Source of the DNA: Streptomyces sp. SAI-127
GTDB taxonomy: Bacteria > Actinomycetota > Actinomycetes > Streptomycetales > Streptomycetaceae
NCBI RefSeq assembly: GCF_029894425.1
Contig: NZ_JARXYJ010000001.1
Span: 372,001 to 436,000 of the forward strand
DNA: 64,000 nt
Direction: 5' to 3'
A program made the position numbers and the translations under genes. Shown here piece after piece: positions 1 through 7,606 of this stretch (the first letter of the stretch is position 1; every line of letters starts with the position of its first letter). The notes under the pieces are model-generated. The model ran no database searches, was not told the DNA's origin, and saw only the letters and a list, made by a program, of their open reading frames with translations.

Positions 1-2
1 CC

Positions 3-449
3 GTCGCCGGACGATCGCGGGAGGAGCGGACGGCCGTGGCACGGCGCCGGGAACGGGCCGTGACGGATTTCGAGGCGTCGGCGCTCGCGGCGGTGGAGCG
101 CTGGTTCTCGCCGGCGTGGCGGACCAGGGAGCCCGAGCTGGCCCGGTCGGTCCTCACCACCCTGCTGAAGAACGACCACACGTCGTACCTGGCCTGCTAC
201 GACGTGTTCGCCACCGCGGACGCGGCGCTGTGGCCCCGCCTGCCCGACATCACGGCACCGACCCTCGCTGTGACAGGCGCGGACGACCCCGGCTCGACCC
301 CGGCGATGTCCCGACTGCTCGCCGACAGGATCCCCGGTGCCCGCGCGATGATCGTGCCCGGAACACGTCACCTGCTCCCGCTGGAACGCCCGAAGGACCT
401 CATCGAGGCGATCCTTCACCACACGGAGGGGATGGCAGCGCCCCACTAG
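3..449 (+). CDS. alpha/beta hydrolase, C-terminal part (5' end outside window)
   Basis: The reading frame is open from the window edge, so only the lid region and C-terminal core of an alpha/beta hydrolase are visible. Seen: a lid-like helical stretch followed by a strand/turn with GADDP, which fits the region of the acidic catalytic residue, and a GTRHLLPLE stretch that should carry the catalytic His. This arrangement is typical of 3-oxoadipate enol-lactonase-like hydrolases. The nucleophile elbow lies upstream of the window. It is followed 80 bp later by an aldehyde dehydrogenase on the same strand, which suggests a catabolic operon. Substrate is not deducible. Confidence 0.8.
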   Translation, partial: VAGRSREERTAVARRRERAVTDFEASALAAVERWFSPAWRTREPELARSVLTTLLKNDHTSYLACYDVFATADAALWPRLPDITAPTLAVTGADDPGSTPAMSRLLADRIPGARAMIVPGTRHLLPLERPKDLIEAILHHTEGMAAPH

Positions 450-529
450 GGGCGGGGCCGCGTCGGCATGCGGCTCCGCCGCGTGGCCGCGAGCAACCAC
501 ACACAACCCGCAGCCGAGGAGCAGCCCGC

Positions 530-2017
530 ATGACCCCACTCCCTCGCCACCAGCACTACATCGCCGGCGAATGGACAGCCCCCGCCTCCGGCGAGTACTT
601 CGAGAGCGTCAACCCGACCACCGGCCGGCCCTGGTACGAGGCGGCCGACGGAACCGCCGAGGACATCGACCGCGCCGTCAAGGCCGCCCGAACCGCCTTC
701 GAGGACCCCCGCTGGCGCGACCTCAGCCAGACCGGGCGAGGCCGCCTTCTTCGCAACCTCGCCGAACTCATCGGCGAAAACGCGGCGGAGCTGGCCCGCA
801 CCGAGACCCTCGACAACGGCAAGCTGCTGCGCGAGATGCGCGCCCAACTCGCGGGTCTCCCCGAGTACTTCCACTACTACGCCGGACTCGCCGACAAGAT
901 CCACGGCGAGGTCATCCCGGGCGCGAGCCGCGACCTGCTCAACTACACCCTGCGCGAACCGGTGGGCGTGGTCGGCGCGATCACCCCCTGGAACTCCCCT
1001 CTCCTGCTGACCGCCACGAAACTCGCCCCCGCACTCGCCGCCGGCAACACCGTGGTCGTCAAGCCGTCCGAACACACCTCTGCTTCCCTGCTGGCCCTCG
1101 CCCCGCTCTTCGAGCAGGCCGGCTTCCCGCCGGGCGTCGTCAACGTGGTCACCGGATACGGCGCCACGGCGGGCGCCCCGCTCACCGAGCACCCCGACGT
1201 GGCCAAGGTGACCTTCACCGGCTCCACCGAGACCGGCCGCCGTATCGCCCGAACCTGCGCGGACCGCTTCGTACGCTGCACTCTCGAACTCGGCGGCAAG
1301 TCGCCGAACATCGTCTTCCCGGACGCCGATCTCCCCTCCGCGGCCATGGGTGTGGTCGCCGGCATCTTCGCCGCCGCCGGCCAGACGTGCGTGGCGGGCA
1401 GCCGCGTGCTCGTGCACCGGGACGTCTACGACGAGATCCTGGAGCGGGTGACGGCGCGAGCCGCCAGTATCCGCATCGGCGACCCCCTGGAGGACACGAC
1501 CGAGCTGGGCCCGCTGGCCCTGGCCGACCAACTGGCGAAGGTCGAGTCGTACGTCGAGCTGGGTCTGTCGGAGGGCGGCAAGGTGGTCTGCGGTGGAGCG
1601 CGGCCCGTGACCGGTCTCGGCGGCTGGTTCTACTCCCCCACGGTCTTCACCGGCACGGACAACTCGATGCGCATCTGCCAGGAGGAGATCTTCGGTCCGG
1701 TCGCCACGGTCATGCCGTTCGCGTCCGAGGAAGAGGCCCTCGCCATAGCGAACGACTCGGTCTACGGTCTGGCCGCGGGCGTGTGGACCCGGGACGTCAA
1801 CCGCGTCCACCGCATGGCGGCGCGCCTGGAGGCGGGCACCGTCTGGGCCAACACGTACCGGTCGATGTCGCCGATGTCACCGCGCTCGGGCTTCAGGAGC
1901 AGCGGCACGGGCGTCGAACACGGCACGGAGGTCATCCGGGAGTACACCCGGCTGAAGAGCGTGTGGGTCAACACGAGCGAGGAACCTGTGGGTGATCCCT
2001 TCGTCCTGCGGTCATGA
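530..2017 (+). CDS. NAD(P)-dependent aldehyde dehydrogenase
   Basis: A 495-residue protein of normal length for the ALDH superfamily. Seen: the PWNSP cofactor-site motif, FTGST in the Rossmann part, the LELGGKSP motif with the general-base Glu, and GQTCVAGSR with the catalytic Cys. It should oxidise an aldehyde to the carboxylate in the cytoplasm. The ATG at 530 is chosen because a GAGGAG Shine-Dalgarno lies just upstream and homology begins at once; the frame is open further upstream but reads unlike any protein. It lies downstream of a hydrolase and upstream of a GntR regulator, within a ring-catabolism cluster. Closest type is betaine/aromatic aldehyde dehydrogenase; exact substrate unknown. 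Confidence 0.93.
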   Translation: MTPLPRHQHYIAGEWTAPASGEYFESVNPTTGRPWYEAADGTAEDIDRAVKAARTAFEDPRWRDLSQTGRGRLLRNLAELIGENAAELARTETLDNGKLLREMRAQLAGLPEYFHYYAGLADKIHGEVIPGASRDLLNYTLREPVGVVGAITPWNSPLLLTATKLAPALAAGNTVVVKPSEHTSASLLALAPLFEQAGFPPGVVNVVTGYGATAGAPLTEHPDVAKVTFTGSTETGRRIARTCADRFVRCTLELGGKSPNIVFPDADLPSAAMGVVAGIFAAAGQTCVAGSRVLVHRDVYDEILERVTARAASIRIGDPLEDTTELGPLALADQLAKVESYVELGLSEGGKVVCGGARPVTGLGGWFYSPTVFTGTDNSMRICQEEIFGPVATVMPFASEEEALAIANDSVYGLAAGVWTRDVNRVHRMAARLEAGTVWANTYRSMSPMSPRSGFRSSGTGVEHGTEVIREYTRLKSVWVNTSEEPVGDPFVLRS

Positions 2018-2053
2018 GCCGCCTTGCATGGCAGAAGGCAGGGCCGAGGAAGG

Positions 2054-2092
2054 TTGACGCCGCGCGCCTCCCCACACTACGTTCACGTACCA
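2054..2092 (+). promoter_or_regulatory. probable promoter of a leaderless GntR gene, with overlapping palindrome
   Basis: TTGACG (2054-2059) and TACGTT (2078-2083) are separated by 18 bp, a good sigma-70-like pair, and would start transcription at or next to the ATG at 2092. A small palindrome, TACGT-TC-ACGTA (2078-2089), overlaps the -10 element and could be an autoregulatory operator. There is no Shine-Dalgarno before 2092, which fits a leaderless mRNA. Confidence 0.5.
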
Positions 2093-2787
2093 TGCAACAA
2101 CCCAGTGGACGGGCACGGAAACCGCTGCAGCAGACCAGCATGCAGGCCAGGGTCGCCGAAGAGCTGCGCCAGATGATCATCAGCGGGGAGCTGCCGCCAC
2201 GTTCCAGCCTGTCCGAGATGGCACTGTCGGAGACGTTCGGCGTCAGCCGCACCCCCATCCGCGAGGCACTCAAACAGTTGCAGATCGAGGGTCTCGTGGA
2301 AGTCCGCCCGCGGGTGGGCACGTTCGTCGCCGTGCCGTCGCGGCGCGAGATCACCGAGCTGTTCCAGATGAAGGAACTGCTGGAGGGCGCCGCCGCCCGG
2401 CTGCTGGCCTTCCGCGGCAACGTCCCCGAAGTGGCCCGCATCGAGGAGAACATGCGGGAGGCCGACGAGGCCGTCCGCGCGGGCGACGCCGAGCGGTACG
2501 CGCAACTGGTCCACGAGTTCCACGACCTGATCGTCACTGGCGCGGACAACTCGAAACTGGAGGCGCATTACCGCACGCTCATGAACCAGCTGGCCTACGA
2601 GCGCCTGGTCCGCACCTCGCTCGCCCAGCCCGGCCGACTGAGCGAGTCCGACCACGAGCACCACCGCGTCCTCGACCTCATCCTCGCCAAGGACGGCGAC
2701 GGCGCGGAACGCGTGATGCGCGAGCACGTCAGCCGCAGCCACCAGGCCCTCATGGCGGGCATGGACGAACGACAGCAGCGGAGTTGA
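2092..2787 (+). CDS. GntR-family (FCD/FadR-type) transcriptional regulator
   Basis: A 231-residue regulator. The N-terminal winged helix-turn-helix (about residues 15-80) contains the FGVSRTPIREAL signature typical of GntR proteins; the C-terminal part is helical with the spaced His/Asp pattern of the FCD ligand domain (FHDLIV, DHEHHRVLDL). It probably senses an acid metabolite of the neighbouring catabolic pathway. An in-frame ATG at 2014 overlapping the ALDH stop would add 26 residues, but that extension does not look like protein and the promoter falls inside it, so 2092 is preferred. Confidence 0.88.
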   Translation: MQQPSGRARKPLQQTSMQARVAEELRQMIISGELPPRSSLSEMALSETFGVSRTPIREALKQLQIEGLVEVRPRVGTFVAVPSRREITELFQMKELLEGAAARLLAFRGNVPEVARIEENMREADEAVRAGDAERYAQLVHEFHDLIVTGADNSKLEAHYRTLMNQLAYERLVRTSLAQPGRLSESDHEHHRVLDLILAKDGDGAERVMREHVSRSHQALMAGMDERQQRS

Positions 2788-3428
2788 GGATCTGCCGGGG
2801 CATACCCTGCACGGACTGGCGGCGGGTGCGAGCAGCCGGTCCGCGGAGTCGAGCAGCCGGCCGCTGACGCATCCGCTGTCCAAGATCAGGCGTGAACTTC
2901 AGTCACCGTCAGCCGGTGTCCGACCCGCAGCCGCACAGCGGGCGAATAGGACGCCTGCCTCCGCTGAGCTGAGAAGCCGCATGTCAACCGCACGTGATCC
3001 CTTGATTCCTGCCGGGCAGGCATGGTTTCGCTCGGGTTGAGGGAGGCATCGCGACGTCCAGTGTCCGCTTCATGGTCGAGGGGTGCGCGGTGGCGTCGGT
3101 GCTGGGAATGTTGGAGGCCGCGGAGATCGATCTGGACCGGCGGGTGATCGCGCGGGAGGATCTGGTCGAGGCCCTGGCAGTCTCCGCGGCCGAGTCCGCT
3201 GCCGTGACCACGGCCGGAGGAGGAAGCGGCGCTGGCGGCGCACTCCGTCGTCGGCAACGACCGCTCAGCGCGGCGTCAACGGGACCCGCGCAAGCCAGAC
3301 TCCGCAGAGCGGCCGTCCTCCACGCGACGTTGTTCGATATGTCGAAGGGTGAAGAACGGCCGTGCTGCTGTCTCACTAGGACGACAAGATCAGCAGGTCA
3401 GGTGCCCCGGCGCAGTTGACGATCAAGC
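2788..3428. other. 641-bp gap, possible decayed coding remnant, no intact gene
   Basis: No intact gene is recognised. GAGCAGCCGG is directly repeated at 2829-2838 and 2853-2862. On the plus strand, about 3072-3230, a stretch reads as a charged helical peptide (AAEIDLDRRVIAREDLVEAL) that looks genuinely coding but loses its frame in low-complexity Gly/Arg sequence; it may be a remnant of a small coiled-coil protein. GntR transcription from the left and the aldolase gene from the right converge here, but no clear terminator hairpin was found. Confidence 0.4.
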
Positions 3429-4448
3429 TCAGGCCCGGTTGCGTCCAGTGAAGAACTCACGGATGGGATCCATGCTCGGCTCCAGGCCGGCGTCCAGGAG
3501 TCCCTTGCGCAGGGCGGCCATCTGGCTGTCCTGGAGGCGCATCGTCGGCTGGCGGAGCGGTCCGCCGTTGTACCCCTGCAGCCAGCCCTGGAACTTCCAG
3601 GCCTGGCGGTTGAGGACCGACCCACCGTGCAGGGTCCCGAACAGTGCGGCCTTGGTCTTGCGGGCGGGGTGCAGCTGCCAGTAGATCGCCGTCGCCTCGT
3701 CATGCTTCCCGTCGCGCAGCAGTTGCATGACGCGCGGGATCATGGGGCCGAAGTACTCGTGGTCGCTGGTCGCCGACAACTGAATGGGCATCACCTGAGA
3801 CAGAGGGATCAGATCGCCCTCGATCGGCACCGATATGACCACCTCGTCGCCGAAGAGCCGGTTGCACTCGACGGCGCTCTGGATGTTGGGGTATCCGCCT
3901 TCGGCCTTGATGACCGCGATGTTGGGGATGTCGTCGATCAGACGGCGGATCAGCCGGGTCGGGAGATCGGAGGGGTGGATGCGAGCGCCGAAGTTCCAGA
4001 TGGTCATCGGGAACAGGATGATCCCAAGGCTCGTGGCCTCGCAGACCGCCTTGGTGTAGTCGTAGATCTCCTGCTCGGACTCCGGGTAGAAGTTGGGCGG
4101 GTAGGCCAGCAGCACCATGTCCGCTCCCGCCGCTTCGGCACCACGGACCGCTTCGAGGTTCTGCTCGAGGTCGTTCCAGCTCGCGTGGTGGACGACGTAG
4201 AAGTCGTCGCCGGCCTCGTCCTTGGAGATGCGGAGGAACTCCAGGTACTCGTCGAGGGTGATGCTGATCTCGGAGACACCGAGGGTGCCGATGAAGCCAT
4301 GTTCCTTGGCGAGGCGGATGTCATGGCGGACGGCTCGTTCGTTGACGGCCCGCAGGTCGCCGGTGAACGAGGGGATGGTGCAGTTGACCGCGCCGACAAG
4401 CTTCTCGCGGGCCCAGTCACGTGCCTCGGCACGGGTGTATGCGGACAT
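3429..4448 (-). CDS. dihydrodipicolinate synthase/N-acetylneuraminate lyase family aldolase
   Basis: A 339-residue TIM-barrel class I aldolase family protein. Seen: the barrel core with GADMVLLAYPP and the Schiff-base lysine region IAVIKAEGG. The family makes or breaks carbon bonds using pyruvate-like donors, or acts as a hydratase/dehydratase. At 339 residues it is longer than DapA (about 290), closer to the hydratase-aldolases of aromatic degradation. The ATG at 4448 is preceded by AAAGGGAC; an upstream in-frame start would add 18 unlikely residues. It follows the aldehyde dehydrogenase by 43 bp, so the pair may cleave a ring-derived keto acid and oxidise the aldehyde formed (inference). 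Confidence 0.88.
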   Translation of the reverse strand: MSAYTRAEARDWAREKLVGAVNCTIPSFTGDLRAVNERAVRHDIRLAKEHGFIGTLGVSEISITLDEYLEFLRISKDEAGDDFYVVHHASWNDLEQNLEAVRGAEAAGADMVLLAYPPNFYPESEQEIYDYTKAVCEATSLGIILFPMTIWNFGARIHPSDLPTRLIRRLIDDIPNIAVIKAEGGYPNIQSAVECNRLFGDEVVISVPIEGDLIPLSQVMPIQLSATSDHEYFGPMIPRVMQLLRDGKHDEATAIYWQLHPARKTKAALFGTLHGGSVLNRQAWKFQGWLQGYNGGPLRQPTMRLQDSQMAALRKGLLDAGLEPSMDPIREFFTGRNRA

Positions 4449-4491
4449 GCCTGTCCCTTTCGTTCGTCGTGTGCGTTGAGTCCGTGGCGGT

Positions 4492-5976
4492 CTACCGGGC
4501 ACCCGCGCCTTCCCAGGAGAGGTACTTCATCTCCAGGTACTCGTCGATGCCGTGGACCGAGCCCTCACGCCCGAGGCCCGACTGCTTGATGCCGCCGAAC
4601 GGTGCGACCTCGTTGGAGATCAGCCCCGAGTTGATGCCGACCATGCCCGCCTCGATCGCGGCGGAGACCCGCCAGATCCGTTCGGCGTCGCGGCTGTAGA
4701 GGTAGGCCGCGAGCCCGTACTCGGTGTCATTGGCCATGCGGATCGCGTCCGCCTCGTCGACGAACCGGATGAGCGGGGTGACCGGTCCGAACGTCTCCTC
4801 CCGCGTGATCTTCATACCGGGGGCCACGTCGGCGAGCACGGTCGGCTGGAAGAAGAACCCGCCACGTTCGTGGCCCGATCCGCCGCACAGGACGCGTGCG
4901 CCGTGGCCGGTGGCATCGGTGATGTGTTCCTGGACCTTGTCGACGGCGGCGCCATCGATGAGCGGCCCCTGCTCCGCGCCGGGTTCGAAACCGTCGCCGA
5001 CAGTCAACTCGCTGACTCGCTTGGCGAGTTCCTCGGCGAAGCGGTCGTAGATGCCGGACTGGACGTAGACCCGGTTTGCGCTGATGCAGGCCTGGCCGGT
5101 GTTGCGGTACTTGCTGGCGAGGACGCCCTCGACGGCCGCCTCCAGGTCGGCGTCGTCGAAGACCAGAACCGGCGCGTTGCCGCCGAGCTCCATCGAGACC
5201 TTCTTCACCGTCTGCGCGCACTCGGTGAGCAGGACGCGTCCCACCTCGGTCGAGCCGGTGAAACTCACCTTGCGCACCGCTGGGTTGCCGGTCAGCTCCG
5301 GACCGATCTCACGGGCCTTGCCCAGGACGACGTTGAGGACGCCCGCCGGGACGCCGGCGCGTTCGGCGAGCTCAGCGAGCGCGAGCGCCGTCAGCGGCGT
5401 CTGGGCGGCCGGCTTGACGACCATGGTGCATCCGGCGGCGAGGGCCGGCGCGGCCTTGCGGGTGATCATGGCCGCCGGGAAGTTCCAGGGTGTGATGGCG
5501 ACGCACACGCCGACCGGCTCCTTGAGTACGAGGACGCGGCGTGACGGGTCGGGGGCCGGGAAGATGTCGCCGCGCACGCGCTTCGCTTCCTCGGCGAACC
5601 ACTCGATGAACGACGCCGCGTACGCCACCTCGCCACGTGCTTCCGCGAGCGGCTTGCCTTCCTCCAGGGTGATCAGGCGAGCGAGATCCTCCGTGTGTTC
5701 CGTCACGAGCTCGAACCAACGGCGCAGGACCTGGGCCCGCTGCTTGCCGGACCGGGCGCGCCAGTCCGGGAGCGCGCGCCCGGCCGCCGTGATGGCATCG
5801 GCCACCTGGGCCCGGCTCATGGACGGCAGATCCGCGATCGTCGCGCCCGTGGAAGGGTTGTCGACGGAGAACCGCCCGGACTCCCCGTGACTGACCCAGC
5901 GTCCGTCGACGTAGGCCGACTCCTGGAAGAGCGACTTCTCGCTGAGGAGTTCTGCGGGTGTGGTCTTGGTGCTCAT
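4492..5976 (-). CDS. gabD: NAD(P)-dependent succinate-semialdehyde dehydrogenase-type ALDH
   Basis: A 494-residue ALDH of the GabD type. Seen: PWNFPAAM, FTGSTEVGR, MELGGNAP with the base Glu, NTGQACISANR with the catalytic Cys, and the C-terminal FGGIKQSGLGREG signature of succinate-semialdehyde dehydrogenases. It should oxidise succinate semialdehyde or a similar C4-C5 semialdehyde. An AGAGGAAAG Shine-Dalgarno precedes the ATG. It heads a leftward two-gene operon with the aldolase and is divergent from a MarR gene; a CGAAACG-type palindrome lies just upstream of its start. The GabD subclass is sequence-supported; the true substrate is inferred. Confidence 0.9.
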   Translation of the reverse strand: MSTKTTPAELLSEKSLFQESAYVDGRWVSHGESGRFSVDNPSTGATIADLPSMSRAQVADAITAAGRALPDWRARSGKQRAQVLRRWFELVTEHTEDLARLITLEEGKPLAEARGEVAYAASFIEWFAEEAKRVRGDIFPAPDPSRRVLVLKEPVGVCVAITPWNFPAAMITRKAAPALAAGCTMVVKPAAQTPLTALALAELAERAGVPAGVLNVVLGKAREIGPELTGNPAVRKVSFTGSTEVGRVLLTECAQTVKKVSMELGGNAPVLVFDDADLEAAVEGVLASKYRNTGQACISANRVYVQSGIYDRFAEELAKRVSELTVGDGFEPGAEQGPLIDGAAVDKVQEHITDATGHGARVLCGGSGHERGGFFFQPTVLADVAPGMKITREETFGPVTPLIRFVDEADAIRMANDTEYGLAAYLYSRDAERIWRVSAAIEAGMVGINSGLISNEVAPFGGIKQSGLGREGSVHGIDEYLEMKYLSWEGAGAR

Positions 5977-6005
5977 AAAGGCTTTCCTCTTGTCCCTGGG
6001 ACATT

Positions 6006-6017
6006 CGATACGTTTCG
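6006..6017. promoter_or_regulatory. CGAAACG-type operator, gabD/marR divergent promoter
   Basis: CGATACGTTTCG is a 12-bp palindrome with one mismatch, nearly identical to the perfect copy at 11185-11196. It lies about 30 bp upstream of the leftward aldehyde dehydrogenase and 90 bp upstream of the rightward MarR gene, where a repressor could control either promoter. Confidence 0.6.
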
Positions 6018-6098
6018 GAAACGGGGCGCGGCACGCGGCAGAGTCCGGCTGCTGAGGCGGGCCGGAGGATGATCGGCCGTCCGGCCTACACTCCTGGT

Positions 6099-6638
6099 GT
6101 GGACCACGAGCACCCGAACAACGAGGACCTGCATTTCTGGTCGTTCATCGATCATGCGATCAGCCGCGCGAGCCGTGAGCTCCCTGGCGTCGATCCCCTG
6201 GCGATGCGGTTGGTGCTCACCCTCCATCGGGCAGCGAACATGCTGGTCTACGACCTGGAATCAACCGTCCACCGGCCCCGCGGATGGTCGTGGCCCGGCT
6301 TCCGTGTGCTGTTCGCGATCTGGCTGTCGAGCCCCGTCGAGGCGAAGAAGGTCGCGGAGCTGTCCGGCATGAGTCGCGCGGCCGTGTCGGCGCTGGTGAA
6401 CACGCTCGAGCGGGACGGTCTCGTCACCAAAGCGCGTGCCCCGCACGACGGACGCGCGGTCAATCTCAGCCTCACGGAGAGCGGTCTGCACGCGATCACC
6501 TCGGCTTTCCAGGCGCACAACGAACGTGAACGGGAGTGGGCGGGCTCGCTCAGCGCGGACGAGCAGCGGACGCTGATCGCGCTGCTGGAGAAGCTGACCA
6601 CCCACTCGCTGCACTCCGAGGTCAAGCAACGGACGTGA
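6099..6638 (+). CDS. MarR-family transcriptional regulator
   Basis: About 179 residues with a central winged helix (VAELSGMSRAAVSALVNTLERDGLV) and a wing rich in Asp/Arg (PHDGRAV), both classic for MarR proteins. It probably senses a phenolic or CoA-linked metabolite of the cluster. Start choice: GTG 6099 sits 6 nt after a TACACT -10-like hexamer (6087-6092), fitting a leaderless mRNA. The in-frame ATG at 6069 has GGAGG directly abutting it, too close for a normal ribosome site. It is divergent from the gabD-type gene and ends 6 bp from the converging FAH-family gene. Confidence 0.85.
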   Translation: MDHEHPNNEDLHFWSFIDHAISRASRELPGVDPLAMRLVLTLHRAANMLVYDLESTVHRPRGWSWPGFRVLFAIWLSSPVEAKKVAELSGMSRAAVSALVNTLERDGLVTKARAPHDGRAVNLSLTESGLHAITSAFQAHNEREREWAGSLSADEQRTLIALLEKLTTHSLHSEVKQRT

Positions 6639-6644
6639 CGGCTG

Positions 6645-7599
6645 CTACCTGCAGAGGTTCCGCTGCGCACCGAGTCCGGTGATCTCGCTCTCCATCACGT
6701 CGCCCACCCGCAGGAACCGGCCGTAGTGCGAGCCGTTGCCCTGCGGAGAACCAGTGATGATCATGTCGCCCGGCTGCAGCGTCACCCGATGCGAGATGTA
6801 CGAGATGAGGGCCGCGATCCCGAAGATCATGTCGTTGGTGTTGCCCTTCTGCATGACCTTGCCGTTGAGCCTGAGCGTGATGTCCAGGTCCTGCGGGTCG
6901 GGCACGAAGCGCGCCGGCACGAGGTAGGGGCCCGTGGGGTAGAACGTGGGCTGGTTCTTCGCCCGCATCCAGTCGGTGCCCATCATCGGGATCTCCGGGC
7001 GGGGGCACCAGGCTGCGCGTCGTCAGGTCGTTGCAGATGGTGTACCCGGCGACGTGGTCCAGTGCCTCCTCACGGCTCACCTCGCGTGTCTCGCGCCCGA
7101 TGACCACGCCCAGCTCGAGTTCCCAGTCATGGTTCTCACCGAGGGAGGGCAGGATCACGTCGTCGTACGGGCCGCTGATCGCGGACGGGACGCCCACCCA
7201 CACATACGGCTCGCCGTGCGCGGCACGCTCGTCCATCTCCCGGGCGGCCTGCTCGCGCAGTTCCTCCTCGGTGGCGTCCGCCTTTCCCAGGCGGTGCGCC
7301 ACGGTGATCTGGATGACGTGCTCGCGATAGTTGGCTCCGGCGCCGAAGATCTGGCCCGGTGGCTGGACCGGGGCGAGCACCGTGAGCTCCCCGACCGGTC
7401 GCCCGTCGCCCCCGGGTGCGTCGGCCAGGGACTGGAGCGCGTCCAGCGACGCGTCCCAGTCGGCCAGCAGGAGCGATGTGGTCGTGGCCGCGGGCAGGAC
7501 GGTCCGGGTGTCGTACACCCTGTCGTTCACGACGATGCCGGGGAACGGACCGGACTGTCCGTCGGCGAACGTTCCCAGCGAGAAGGGGGTCTGGCTCAT
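6645..7599 (-). pseudogene. fumarylacetoacetate hydrolase (FAH) family protein, single-base frameshift
   Basis: The N-terminal part (IFGAGANYREHV, ELGVVIGRETREVS, YTICNDLTTRSLVP) and the C-terminal part (MMGTDWMRAKN, LRLNGKVMQ, MIITGSPQG) of an FAH-family enzyme lie in two frames. Removing one G from the plus-strand run at 7001-7005 joins them exactly into ...RSLVPRPEIPMMGTD, giving about 317 residues, a normal length. The family hydrolyses or decarboxylates beta-diketo acids and acylpyruvates using Mg/Mn. GAGG precedes the ATG, 7 bp after the ligase gene, so it was built as part of the operon. Either a real homopolymer mutation or a sequencing error. Confidence 0.85.
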
Positions 7600-7606
7600 G
7601 GTGTCC

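Noticed and set aside
446..1810. Long minus-strand frame of 454 codons opposite the aldehyde dehydrogenase
   Set aside because: Arg/Gly/Asp-rich, no domain, and fully opposite a well-supported ALDH; typical antisense frame in GC-rich DNA.
2014..2091. N-terminal extension of the GntR regulator from the ATG overlapping the ALDH stop
   Set aside because: The extension is not GntR-like and would contain the -35/-10 promoter pair; the start at 2092 explains the data better.
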